In this document: positions 9,945 to 18,065 of the stretch, piece after piece | Numbering within the stretch: the first letter of the stretch is position 1 | Layout: every line of letters begins with the position of its first letter | Assembly (NCBI RefSeq): GCF_036860695.1 | Contig: NZ_JAYKGJ010000001.1 | Span: forward strand, 806,001-870,000 | DNA length: 64,000 nucleotides | DNA from: Rosettibacter firmus | GTDB taxonomy: Bacteria; Bacteroidota; Ignavibacteria; Ignavibacteriales; Melioribacteraceae | Direction of reading: 5' to 3' | Notes under the pieces: model-generated | Database searches by the model: none | Seen by the model: only the letters and a program-made list of their open reading frames with translations | What the model was told of the DNA's origin: nothing | Made by a program: the position numbers and the translations under genes

Positions 9945-9973
9945 AAAAAATGGTAATCCCGATAGGACTACCA
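9945..9973 (-). terminator. Intrinsic terminator between aceF and lpdA
   Basis: Read on the minus strand, TGGTAGTCC pairs with GGATTACCA (nine pairs, one G-U) around a five-base loop, and six T follow. It lies 47 bases past the aceF stop and 64 bases before the lpdA start. Stem and T-run fit a Rho-independent terminator or partial attenuator. Confidence 0.75.
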
Positions 9974-10019
9974 GTAATATTTTGATAAATACTTTTTAAT
10001 GTATTTGTAACAACAAAAA

Positions 10020-11342
10020 TTATCCTTCTAATGAAAGTAGAAAAGGATTTTCAAGGGCATTAACAATCCATCTTAAAAATCTAATACCATCTGCACCATC
10101 AATAATTCTATGATCGTAAGAAAGTGATAGTGGCATCATTAATCTTGGTTTGAATTCACCATCAATATAAACAGGTTCTATTACTGATTTAGAAACTCCG
10201 AGAATTGCAACTTCTGGTGAATTTACAATTGGAGTAAAATAAGTTCCACCAATACCACCAAGATTTGAAATAGTAAAACATCCACCCTGCATTTCTTCGA
10301 GAGATAATTTTTTATCTCGTGCCTTCTTAGAGATTTCTGTTAATTCTATGCTCAATTGAGTAATATTTTTTTTATCGACATCTCTTATAACAGGAACAAG
10401 TAAACCACGATCAGTATCTACAGCCACTCCAATGTTAATATATTTTTTATAAATTATTTCATTTTTTTCCATATCAATACTTGAATTAAATTGAGGAAAA
10501 ACCTTAAGTGCAGATGCAACAACTTTAAGAAGAATAGATGTTATGGTTAATTTTCCTCCAGCAGCTTCAACTTTTTGAGAATATTGTTTGCGTAATTTTT
10601 CCAATTCAGTAATATCAGCTTTATCTGATTGAGTTACATGTGGAATTGTAGTCCATGCATATGAAAGATGCTCGGCAGTTTTACGACGAATATTACTCAT
10701 CGGTTGACGTTCAACTTCACCCCATTTTGAAAAATCCGGTAATGGTTCACCTGAAATTCTTGCTACAGTTCCTTTCTGAATCTGTTCATTTAATGTTTTG
10801 GCATATGCTTTTACATCTTCAATCAATATTCTTCCTTTTGGACCAGTTCCTCTTACTTTAGTAATATCAACACCAATTTCTCGAGCAAATCTTCTTACCG
10901 AAGGTGATGCTGGAACAATTGTACTTACTATATCTCTCGGAATTTCAATCACTTTAGGCATATGTGAATGGTTTTCTATAACAGGTGATTGCACACTTTC
11001 TGCAGTTATTTTTTCATAAGTCTGCGATTCTTCTTTTGTTACAGTTTCTATATTAGCCTGTTGAACTTCTTCAAGTTTCTCTTCGACTTTGGCGGGTTCT
11101 TCATTTTGAGTTTCAACAGATATAATCGGATCTCCAACATTGGCTTTCGTACCTTCTTTAACATGAACTTTTTTTACAATACCACTTACTTCCGAAGGTA
11201 CTTCTATAGTAGCTTTATCTGTTTCTATTTCAATTATAATTTGATCTAGTTCTACTCTGTCTCCTTCTTTGACCAGAACTTTAATTATATCTGCAGTGTG
11301 AATATTTTCACCGAGATGAGGTAATTTAAAATCGACTATCAT
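10020..11342 (-). CDS. aceF: Pyruvate dehydrogenase E2, dihydrolipoamide acetyltransferase
   Basis: 440 residues. One N-terminal lipoyl domain (about 1-76) carries the lipoylated lysine in [11 protein letters not shown] near residue 43. An acidic, flexible linker follows (about 78-125), then the peripheral subunit-binding domain [20 protein letters not shown] (about 148-185). The catalytic domain fills the rest, with [14 protein letters not shown] near the C-terminus holding the catalytic His-Asp. It transfers the acetyl group from E1 to CoA. It lies 30 bases after aceE. Enterobacterial homologues that pair with AceE often have three lipoyl domains; this one has one. Confidence 0.94.
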   Translation of the reverse strand: MIVDFKLPHLGENIHTADIIKVLVKEGDRVELDQIIIEIETDKATIEVPSEVSGIVKKVHVKEGTKANVGDPIISVETQNEEPAKVEEKLEEVQQANIETVTKEESQTYEKITAESVQSPVIENHSHMPKVIEIPRDIVSTIVPASPSVRRFAREIGVDITKVRGTGPKGRILIEDVKAYAKTLNEQIQKGTVARISGEPLPDFSKWGEVERQPMSNIRRKTAEHLSYAWTTIPHVTQSDKADITELEKLRKQYSQKVEAAGGKLTITSILLKVVASALKVFPQFNSSIDMEKNEIIYKKYINIGVAVDTDRGLLVPVIRDVDKKNITQLSIELTEISKKARDKKLSLEEMQGGCFTISNLGGIGGTYFTPIVNSPEVAILGVSKSVIEPVYIDGEFKPRLMMPLSLSYDHRIIDGADGIRFLRWIVNALENPFLLSLEG

Positions 11343-11372
11343 TTTTCATTTCCAATTTTGTTAGAAGTTTAC

Positions 11373-14045
11373 TTATGATTTTGCCGGGTTAGGCTTATCT
11401 GGATAAATTCCCAAATCCTTTTGAGCTTTCTTTAAAACATCCAGTTTAATTTTCTTCTCTTTAAATAAAGAATATAAAGTAGCATAAACAATATGTTTTG
11501 CATCTACTTCAAAAAAGTCACGCAAAGCAGCACGACTGTCACTTCTACCAAAACCATAAGTACCAAGTGAATGCAATGGCCCAGGAAGCCATTTAGCCAT
11601 CGCATCTTTAATAATCTGAACATAATCCGAAGCAGCTACAAATACACCTGTTTCTCCTTTAGTTATTTCAGATATATATGGTAGTTTTGGTTCTTTATCT
11701 GGATGCATCATATTCCATCTTTCAGTTTCCTGAGCATCGAGATGTAGATTTTTATAACTTGTAACACTCCAAACATCTGTAGATACTTTATAATTTGTTT
11801 CAAGAATGTCAGCTGCTTTAATTGCTTCGTTAAGAATTGTTCCACTTCCAAGTAAATGAGCTTTTAATTTCTGATCACTCAAATTACTTTTTCTAAATTT
11901 ATACATACCTTTTAAGATTCCATCCTTAACATTTTCTGGCATTGGAGGTTGAGGATAATTTTCATTCATTATAGTTATGTAATAAAAAATATCTTCTTGT
12001 TTTTCATACATCCTATAAATTCCATCTCTAATTATAACTGCAAGTTCATAAGCAAATGCAGGATCATAAGCAACAAGATTTGGAATAGGATAAGCCAGAA
12101 GATGACTGTGTCCATCCTGATGTTGTAAACCTTCGCCAGCAAGTGTTGTTCTACCTGCAGTAGCTCCAAGTAAAAATCCACGGCAACGCATGTCACCTGC
12201 TGCCCAGATTAAATCTCCTACTCTTTGAAAACCAAACATTGAATAAAAAGAAAAGAAAGGTATCGTATTAATTCCATGAATTGCATAAGCTGTTCCAGCA
12301 GCTATAAACGAAGACATTGCACCAGCTTCTGTAATCCCTTCTTCTAATATTTGACCATTTTTTGCTTCTTTATAATACAATAAACTATCTTTATCAACAG
12401 GTTCATATAATTGTCCCACATGTGAATAAATTCCAACCTGTCTGAACAAAGCTTCCATACCAAAAGTACGAGCTTCATCAGGAACAATAGGAACAATTAG
12501 ATGACCAATTTCTTTGTCCTTCAAAAGTTTGGCAAGAATTCTTACATAAACCATTGTAGTAGAAACTTCATGGTCTTCTGTACCTTTATAAAATTCTTCA
12601 AATAATTCTTCTGAAGGTGTTTTAAGTGGAGGTGCTTTTACTACTCTTTTAGGTATATAACCACCAAGTTGTTTTCTTCTTTCTTTGAGGTATTGTATTT
12701 CTGGAGAATTTTCTGGTGGTTTATAGAAAGGAGCATTAACCACATCTTCATCACTAATTGGGATAGCAAATTTCGTTCTAAATTCTCTTAACTCTTCTTC
12801 ATTTAATTTTTTCTGTTGATGAGTAATATTTTTGCCTTCGCCTGCTTCACCTAAACCATAACCTTTCACAGTTTTAGCAAGAATAACTGTAGGAGCTCCT
12901 TTATGTTCAACAGCAGCTTTATAAGCAGCATAAACTTTTTCTGGATCGTGTCCACCACGTTTCATTTTTGCTAATTGTTCATCAGAATAATGCTCAACAA
13001 GTTTTAATAATTCTGGATATTTTCCGAAGAAATGTTCGCGAACATATTTACCACCACGTGTTACAAAATTTTGTGATTCACCATCAATTGATTCATTCAT
13101 TCTTTTTATTAGCAAACCTGATTTATCTTCTTCAAGGAGTGGATCCCAATCACTTCCCCAAATCACTTTAATAACATTCCAGCCTGCCCCACGAAAAATT
13201 GCTTCGAGTTCCTGAATAATATTTCCATTACCTCTTACAGGACCATCCAGTCTTTGAAGATTACAATTAATTACAAAAATTAAGTTATCCAGTTTTTCTC
13301 TTGCAGCAAGAGTAATTGCACCAAGAGTTTCAGGTTCATCGGTTTCGCCATCACCAATAAAAGCCCATACTTTTTGATCAGAAGGTTTTTTTAGTCCTCT
13401 ATCTTCCAGATAACGAATAAACCGAGCACGATAAATTGCTTGAATTGGTCCCAAGCCCATTGAAACTGTTGGAAACTCCCAGAAATCTGGCATTAACCAA
13501 GGATGAGGATAAGAAGATAGACCACCGCCAGGTTTTAATTCTCTTCTAAAATTTTCAAGTTGTTCTTTTGTTAATCTTCCTTCAAGAAAAGCACGAGCAT
13601 AAACACCAGGAGATGCATGTCCCTGAAAATAAATTATATCGCCTTCGTGATTTCCATCTTTACCACGGAAAAAGTGATTAAATCCAATTTCATATAAAGT
13701 TGCAAGAGATGCATAAGTTGAAATATGACCACCAATACCTGGTTCTTCTTTATTTGCTCTTACAACCATTGCCATAGCATTCCATCGTATAAGGCTTTTA
13801 ATTCGTCTTTCTATTTCTCTGCTTCCAGGGAAAGGTGGTTGTTTTTCTTTTGGGATAGTGTTTATATAAGGTGTATTTGCTGTAAAAGGAATTTCGACAC
13901 CTTTTTCATGTGCATAAGTATCGAGATTATGCAATAATTCCTTTACCCTCTCTGGTCCCTCAGTTTCCAAAACATATTGTAGGGATTCTAACCATTCTTT
14001 TAATTCAATATCTTTATCATTATTAATAATATAATCTTTATTCAT
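11373..14045 (-). CDS. aceE: Pyruvate dehydrogenase E1, homodimeric type
   Basis: 890 residues, full length for the homodimeric E1. The thiamine-diphosphate motif runs from GDGETDEPETLGA to NCNLQRLDG around residues 230-265. Other family-typical segments are HISTYASLATLYEIGFNHFF near the N-terminus, and GATAGRTTLAGEGLQHQDGHS and SDYVQIIKDAMAKWLPG in the C-terminal half. It decarboxylates pyruvate and acetylates the E2 lipoyl group, feeding acetyl-CoA to the TCA cycle. It is first in the order aceE-aceF-(terminator)-lpdA. An 85-base gap separates it from the CDF gene upstream, in which I see no clear operator. Confidence 0.96.
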   Translation of the reverse strand: MNKDYIINNDKDIELKEWLESLQYVLETEGPERVKELLHNLDTYAHEKGVEIPFTANTPYINTIPKEKQPPFPGSREIERRIKSLIRWNAMAMVVRANKEEPGIGGHISTYASLATLYEIGFNHFFRGKDGNHEGDIIYFQGHASPGVYARAFLEGRLTKEQLENFRRELKPGGGLSSYPHPWLMPDFWEFPTVSMGLGPIQAIYRARFIRYLEDRGLKKPSDQKVWAFIGDGETDEPETLGAITLAAREKLDNLIFVINCNLQRLDGPVRGNGNIIQELEAIFRGAGWNVIKVIWGSDWDPLLEEDKSGLLIKRMNESIDGESQNFVTRGGKYVREHFFGKYPELLKLVEHYSDEQLAKMKRGGHDPEKVYAAYKAAVEHKGAPTVILAKTVKGYGLGEAGEGKNITHQQKKLNEEELREFRTKFAIPISDEDVVNAPFYKPPENSPEIQYLKERRKQLGGYIPKRVVKAPPLKTPSEELFEEFYKGTEDHEVSTTMVYVRILAKLLKDKEIGHLIVPIVPDEARTFGMEALFRQVGIYSHVGQLYEPVDKDSLLYYKEAKNGQILEEGITEAGAMSSFIAAGTAYAIHGINTIPFFSFYSMFGFQRVGDLIWAAGDMRCRGFLLGATAGRTTLAGEGLQHQDGHSHLLAYPIPNLVAYDPAFAYELAVIIRDGIYRMYEKQEDIFYYITIMNENYPQPPMPENVKDGILKGMYKFRKSNLSDQKLKAHLLGSGTILNEAIKAADILETNYKVSTDVWSVTSYKNLHLDAQETERWNMMHPDKEPKLPYISEITKGETGVFVAASDYVQIIKDAMAKWLPGPLHSLGTYGFGRSDSRAALRDFFEVDAKHIVYATLYSLFKEKKIKLDVLKKAQKDLGIYPDKPNPAKS

Positions 14046-14130
14046 CTTAAAACTCCATATTTGTAAGAAAGTTTAAAAATTTTAACAGGAAGTTTGAAAT
14101 CAAAGTTCATTATAATATAATTTTTACGCT

Positions 14131-15024
14131 TTAATTTAAAGGGGATCGTTCATCATCTGGTTCTGTATGAACCATGACTTCAATATTTTTTATTTTATTT
14201 TTAATTGCTTCTTCTACTTTATGAGAAATTTCGTGGGCTTGTTCAATTGTCAAAGATTTATTCACATGTATATTCAAATCAACAAATTTGTAAGGTCCAG
14301 ATTCCCTTACCTTGATATCATGAGAAATTATTACTTCTGGTATTGTACTTACAATTTCCCCGATTTCTTCTTTTAAACCAATTGGAGCTTTATCAATTAA
14401 TGCATCAAAAGATTTTTTCCCAATTTGATAACTTATTTTAATTACAATAAAAGAAATGATCAATCCTGCTATTGCATCTGCATAGTAAAAATCAAAAGAA
14501 GCTCCAACTAAACCAGCTAAAACAACCATTGAACTCAAAATATCTGTTGAAAAATGGAGTGCATCTGCTTCCAGAGCTTGACTATTAAATTCAATTGCAG
14601 CTTTCTTAAGAGCTGTTGAACGTGTATAATCAATAATTATAGAAACAATAATTACAATATAAGCCCAGATATTTATATCAATTTCAACATCTCTTGTAAT
14701 AATTCTTCTCAATGCTTCAAAAATTATCCATAAGCATGTAACAAATAATAATAAGGTTTCAATTAATGCAGAATAATTTTCTATTTTACCATGACCATAA
14801 TTATGACCATCGTCTGCTGGCTTATCTGAGTATTTCACTGCAAAGAAAGTTATTATTGCTGCAATCATATCCAGACCAGAATGGAGTGCTTCTGATAAAA
14901 CACCAAGACTTCCAGTAGATATTCCTATGATAATTTTAAAAGTTGTAATAAAAATTGCTGCAATAATTGAATTTAAAGCTACTCTTCTTTTTTTATTCAG
15001 ATTATTTAAATAATTACTTTGCAT
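14131..15024 (-). CDS. Cation diffusion facilitator (CDF) metal efflux transporter
   Basis: 297 residues from the ATG at 15024; an in-frame GTG at 15060 would add 12. The membrane domain holds the two HxxxD-type metal sites of CDF proteins, ALHSGLDM in the second helix and DALHFSTD in the fifth, and the HNYGHGKIEN loop. The C-terminal cytoplasmic domain (about residues 205-297) is the usual ferredoxin-like dimerisation domain. It exports divalent metals such as Zn, Co, Fe or Mn using the proton gradient; the HxxxD form is compatible with several metals. It is divergent from the SCO gene, and the shared spacer has a perfect 8-bp inverted repeat at 15127-15145. Confidence 0.9.
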   Translation of the reverse strand: MQSNYLNNLNKKRRVALNSIIAAIFITTFKIIIGISTGSLGVLSEALHSGLDMIAAIITFFAVKYSDKPADDGHNYGHGKIENYSALIETLLLFVTCLWIIFEALRRIITRDVEIDINIWAYIVIIVSIIIDYTRSTALKKAAIEFNSQALEADALHFSTDILSSMVVLAGLVGASFDFYYADAIAGLIISFIVIKISYQIGKKSFDALIDKAPIGLKEEIGEIVSTIPEVIISHDIKVRESGPYKFVDLNIHVNKSLTIEQAHEISHKVEEAIKNKIKNIEVMVHTEPDDERSPLN

Positions 15025-15126
15025 TGAATAATAATTGTTACAAAATTGTTTTAAGCCCACTGTAAATTATACAATTTATAAGAAAATTACCTGACTAATT
15101 CACATACTTTTAATACGTCTTTATGA

Positions 15127-15145
15127 TCGATAGAAAATCTATCGA
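15127..15145. promoter_or_regulatory. Perfect inverted repeat in the CDF/SCO divergent spacer
   Basis: TCGATAGA and TCTATCGA are separated by AAA. The stem is perfect and not followed by a T-run on either strand, so it is not an obvious terminator. Its position between two divergent metal-related genes suggests a possible repressor operator, but no regulator gene is adjacent. Confidence 0.3.
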
Positions 15146-15316
15146 ACTAAGCATTAATTACAGTAAACTAATTTTCATCATAAAATAAGCAGTAATATTT
15201 TTGAACTAATTAGAAATCATAATAGTTTTATAATATAACGAATAACAATAAACATTTGTAAACAAAGTTAGTTACTATGAGAAATTTAATAAACCAAATG
15301 ATAAAATCTTCTTATT

Positions 15317-15916
15317 ATGCAAAAACAAATTAAATATATCTTTTTTGTTATCTTAACTCTCATATACATTACAGGATGTAATGAAAATTTTCCTATCAAG
15401 CAGGATATATCGAGAACTCAAAACGAATTTTTGAATGAAGATAGCATTAAAGTAATTTTTCCTGAGATGATTAAAGGAAAAGTCACTTTAGTGACAATGA
15501 TTTATACGCACTGTCCTGATATTTGTCCAATGACAACTCATAATATGCAGTTAGTTGAATCTAAATTGAGCAAAGATGAATTAGATAAAGTCCATTTTGT
15601 TGTAATTACATTTGATCCCAATCGTGATACTCCATATGTCTTAAAAAAGTATGCTGAGATAAGAGACATTAATTTCAATCGCTGGAGTTTATTAAGCGGC
15701 AACGAACAAAGCACAAAAGAAGTTCTTTTAAAATTTGATATCAATGCTATACCGATAGATTCTTCATACGATGAGAAAGGAAATCTATCTTATTATTTTA
15801 TACACACAGATCGTATCTCTTTAATTGATCAAAAAGGACAGCTAAGAAAAAACTATACTGGAAGTATAGCAGATATTAATGAAATAGTTAATGATATAAA
15901 ATACCTTTTGAACTAA
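15317..15916 (+). CDS. SCO1/SenC family copper chaperone lipoprotein
   Basis: 199 residues. A lipoprotein signal ends YITGC (Cys at residue 21). The thioredoxin-like domain has the copper-binding CPDIC near residues 66-70 and the conserved distal His in YFIHTDR near residue 160, the full Cys-Cys-His set of SCO proteins. These proteins deliver copper to the CuA site of cytochrome c oxidase or act as thiol reductants for it. The next gene is a PCu(A)C chaperone, the usual partner in CuA loading. The oxidase genes themselves are not in the window; only the copper-free cytochrome bd is (56924-59274). Confidence 0.9.
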   Translation: MQKQIKYIFFVILTLIYITGCNENFPIKQDISRTQNEFLNEDSIKVIFPEMIKGKVTLVTMIYTHCPDICPMTTHNMQLVESKLSKDELDKVHFVVITFDPNRDTPYVLKKYAEIRDINFNRWSLLSGNEQSTKEVLLKFDINAIPIDSSYDEKGNLSYYFIHTDRISLIDQKGQLRKNYTGSIADINEIVNDIKYLLN

Positions 15917-16006
15917 TTCTTTTAGGAAATCTGTTTTTATAATAAAACCGAATTGTTATATAATTTATAAGATATTATTAATTCAAAAAAATAAATAGAA
16001 ATAAAT

Positions 16007-16438
16007 ATGAATCTACTTTTAATTTTCTTGATGTTTTTTTCATCTCAGGGGAATAAAATTAAGATTAAAGAACCCTGGATGAGAATTAGTGCCGAAGGTC
16101 AATCAACTGCACTATTTATGAAAATTGAAAATACTGGTAATATTGCAGACACACTCTACAAAGTTGAATGTGGCTTTGCAGATCGCGTAGAAATTCATGA
16201 AACATATCATCAGGGCGAAATGATGGGAATGCGAGAAGTACCATTCATTATTATACCAGAAAAATCAACATTTGAGCTAAAACCAAGAGCTCATCATATA
16301 ATGGTTATTAAGTTGAAAAAGGATATTAAGAAAGGAACTCAGGAAGAGTTTACATTATATTTCAAACAAGCTGGCAAATTGAAAGTAAAAGCTACTGCCC
16401 AGGAAATGCAAATCCAGGGAATGGGACATAAACATTAG
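16007..16438 (+). CDS. PCu(A)C-type periplasmic copper chaperone
   Basis: 143 residues with a short N-terminal export signal. The metal motif of the family is visible: a His in VEIHETYHQGEMMGM, and PRAHHIMVI further on, giving the His/Met ligands in the expected order. The protein binds Cu(I) in the periplasm and hands it to the CuA centre of cytochrome oxidase subunit II, with SCO acting as reductant or partner. It lies 90 bases after the SCO gene and is probably in the same unit. The C-terminal GMGHKH adds possible metal ligands. Confidence 0.88.
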   Translation: MNLLLIFLMFFSSQGNKIKIKEPWMRISAEGQSTALFMKIENTGNIADTLYKVECGFADRVEIHETYHQGEMMGMREVPFIIIPEKSTFELKPRAHHIMVIKLKKDIKKGTQEEFTLYFKQAGKLKVKATAQEMQIQGMGHKH

Positions 16439-16674
16439 AAGTAATAATAATTAAAAGAAATCTCAGTTATAATTAAAAATTTACGATCCAAGCATCAATC
16501 AAATTTATTTTCTAATGTTTATATATCAATACCAAAGCGAAATGAAAAAATTTCCACGTAAGAATATTGAAGCCCTGAGTTTGTAAATAAAATTTTTATA
16601 AAAATATTTTCAATACAACTTAGATTTTATAATTAACAGATAAGAGAAATTATATTGGTTATTGAAAAAATAAC
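16439..16674. other. Non-coding AT-rich spacer before the sulfur operon promoter
   Basis: I see no ORF with a plausible start, no strong hairpin with a T-run and no repeat in this stretch. It separates the copper-chaperone pair from the sulfate-assimilation promoter. Confidence 0.5.
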
Positions 16675-16705
16675 TTGACTTATAATCTTATTAAATTTAT
16701 ATTTG
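16675..16705 (+). promoter_or_regulatory. Promoter of the sulfate-assimilation operon
   Basis: TTGACT (16675-16680) and TATATTTG (16698-16705) are separated by 17 bases. This fits a sigma-70 -35/-10 pair and also the TAnnTTTG -7 element of Bacteroidota-type promoters. Transcription would start near 16711, about 17 bases before the first leader ORF. Confidence 0.65.
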
Positions 16706-16727
16706 CAACAAAGTAAAAAGAACAGGC

Positions 16728-16790
16728 ATGATAAAACTTAATATAAATATTAATTGTTGTATGTGTATTAATCTCAAGAGAGGTCTGTGA
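16728..16790 (+). CDS. Cysteine leader peptide 1 (20 aa, contains Cys-Cys-Met-Cys)
   Basis: A 20-codon ORF starting with ATG shortly after the predicted transcription start. Codons 10-13 read TGT TGT ATG TGT (Cys-Cys-Met-Cys). Its TGA stop at 16788-16790 lies inside the 11-base segment 16783-16793, which can pair with the downstream terminator's 5' arm and loop. A ribosome waiting at the Cys codons would leave that segment free. A ribosome reaching the stop would cover it. This is the layout of amino-acid leader peptides such as trpL, with Cys as the sensed residue, and it stands in front of cysteine-pathway genes. The ribosome-binding site is weak (AAAAAGAACAGGC before the ATG). Function is inferred from layout; the peptide itself probably has none. 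Confidence 0.8.
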   Translation: MIKLNININCCMCINLKRGL

Positions 16791-16850
16791 AGGCACAATA
16801 AGTTTTTTATACTAACACGTAAAAGCCCTTCACAGACGAAGGGCTTTTTT
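16783..16850 (+). promoter_or_regulatory. Transcription attenuator: antiterminator versus terminator
   Basis: The segment GTCTGTGAAGG (16783-16793) is the exact reverse complement of CCTTCACAGAC (16827-16837). The latter overlaps the 5' arm and the loop of the terminator at 16822-16850, so the two structures exclude each other. The first segment contains the leader-1 stop codon. Low charged tRNA-Cys should favour the antiterminator and expression; plentiful cysteine should favour termination. Confidence 0.82.
16822..16850 (+). terminator. Intrinsic terminator of the cysteine attenuator
   Basis: AAAGCCCTTC (16822-16831) pairs with GAAGGGCTTT (16838-16847) around the loop ACAGAC, and the T-run reaches 16850. 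The stem is a perfect 10 bp. It lies 32 bases past the leader-1 stop and before all structural genes of the operon. Confidence 0.88.
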
Positions 16851-16874
16851 ATTAAATAAAGAAAGGGTTGAAAA

Positions 16875-17015
16875 ATGAAAACATTAAGAAAAAAGAGATC
16901 GAAGATTAAGTTAACTAATAACTTAAATTCAATAAAATCCATTCATTCATATTTATCATCCTTCAATTCATCTATCTACTGTATCTGTACCCCCTCTATG
17001 TGTTGCTGCTGTTAA
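16875..17015 (+). CDS. Cysteine-rich leader peptide 2 (46 aa, ends in four Cys)
   Basis: An ORF of 46 codons from ATG at 16875 with AAAGGG about eight bases upstream. It has a basic N-terminus (MKTLRKKRSKIK), a Ser/Asn-rich middle, and the C-terminus YCICTPSMCCCC directly before TAA. Six of the last eleven residues are Cys, using both TGT and TGC codons. It lies just after the attenuator terminator and 99 bases before the DUF2061 gene. I read it as a second cysteine-sensing leader, perhaps acting on translation, mRNA stability or Rho access, since I see no second intrinsic terminator behind it. A small functional Cys-rich peptide (for example metal-binding) is the alternative. Confidence 0.68.
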   Translation: MKTLRKKRSKIKLTNNLNSIKSIHSYLSSFNSSIYCICTPSMCCCC

Positions 17016-17114
17016 TTTCTTCCTCTAGCTATAAATAAAATTTCACTAAATATTCTTAACACTTTATAAGTATAATTTAAAACTTTAGTATTATTCATTA
17101 GCAGGATAATAAGA

Positions 17115-17345
17115 ATGCATGACAAGCATTATAGAAGTATAATAAAATCTATAACCTGGCGATTAACTGGAAGTATTGATACAACCATAATTTCGTATTT
17201 ATTAACCGGTGATTATAAAATTGCTTTATCAATTGGTGGAATAGAAATCTTCACAAAAATTATACTTTATTATTTACATGAAAGAATCTGGAATAAAATA
17301 AAATTCGGGAAAGAACAAAAGTCAGAACCAGAATATCATATTTGA
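17115..17345 (+). CDS. DUF2061 small membrane protein
   Basis: 76 residues with the DUF2061 pattern: a conserved N-terminal KSITWRLTGSIDTT, two short hydrophobic segments and a YYLHERIWNKIKFG C-terminus. The family is often found next to sulfate-assimilation genes, sometimes fused to an APS kinase. Its biochemical role is not established. It is the first structural gene after the two Cys leaders and ends seven bases before cysH. AGGA at 17103-17106 is the likely ribosome-binding site. Confidence 0.85.
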   Translation: MHDKHYRSIIKSITWRLTGSIDTTIISYLLTGDYKIALSIGGIEIFTKIILYYLHERIWNKIKFGKEQKSEPEYHI

Positions 17346-17352
17346 GGTAGTC

Positions 17353-18054
17353 ATGAAAATACTTGAAAAAATAAAAAATCAATTATATGACAAAGATGCT
17401 TTGGAAGTATTAAAACTTATTTCAAAGAAATTTGGAAATAAAGCAGTTTTTTCTACAAGTCTGAGTATTGAAGATCAGGTTATCACACATATGCTTGCAT
17501 CACTAAATTCAAAAATCAAAATATTTACACTCGATACAGGCAGGTTGCCTAATGAAACTTATAATTTAATCGAAAGAACAATAGAAAGATATAATATACC
17601 GATAAAAATTTATTTCCCAAATCCTCGTTTAGTTGAAAGGATGGTTAATAGAGATGGAATAAATCTTTTTTATCGCAGTATCGAAAACAGAAAAAAATGT
17701 TGTCATGTAAGAAAAATTCAACCACTAAAACGTGCATTAAGAAATAAAAAAGTATGGATAACAGGATTAAGAAAAGAACAATCTATAACACGACAAAATA
17801 TGGAATTAGTTGAATACGATCCGGAATTCAGGATTATAAAAGTTAATCCATTAATTAATTGGACAGAAAAAGAAGTATGGGATTATATTAAAAAATATAA
17901 CATACCATACAACAGTCTTTATGATAAAAATTATACAAGCATTGGATGTGAACCATGTACAAGAGCAACACTGCCGGGCGAAGATATTCGAGCCGGTAGA
18001 TGGTGGTGGGAACATCCCGAAACTAAAGAATGCGGTTTACACATTAAACATTAA
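17353..18054 (+). CDS. cysH: Adenylyl-sulfate (APS) reductase, [4Fe-4S] CysH type
   Basis: 233 residues. The two cysteine pairs that bind the [4Fe-4S] cluster in APS reductases are present: KKCCHVRK near residue 116 and GCEPC near residue 200. The C-terminal ECGLH holds the catalytic Cys that forms the thiosulfonate. [12 protein letters not shown] is also family-typical. The enzyme reduces APS to sulfite and AMP with thioredoxin. The cluster cysteines argue for APS rather than PAPS as substrate, and no APS kinase (cysC) is seen nearby, which agrees. It lies 11 bases before cysD. Confidence 0.93.
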   Translation: MKILEKIKNQLYDKDALEVLKLISKKFGNKAVFSTSLSIEDQVITHMLASLNSKIKIFTLDTGRLPNETYNLIERTIERYNIPIKIYFPNPRLVERMVNRDGINLFYRSIENRKKCCHVRKIQPLKRALRNKKVWITGLRKEQSITRQNMELVEYDPEFRIIKVNPLINWTEKEVWDYIKKYNIPYNSLYDKNYTSIGCEPCTRATLPGEDIRAGRWWWEHPETKECGLHIKH

Positions 18055-18065
18055 AGGAGTTTGAT

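Noticed and set aside
16697-16942. An 81-codon minus-strand ORF across the attenuator region
   Set aside because: It runs opposite to the promoter, leader ORFs and terminator, has no ribosome-binding site, and its sequence is a hydrophobic shadow of the AT-rich leader.
17016-17114. A second intrinsic terminator or attenuator behind leader 2
   Set aside because: Only short AT-rich pairings are visible, for example a 5-bp stem around the DUF2061 start codon; no stable stem with a T-run.
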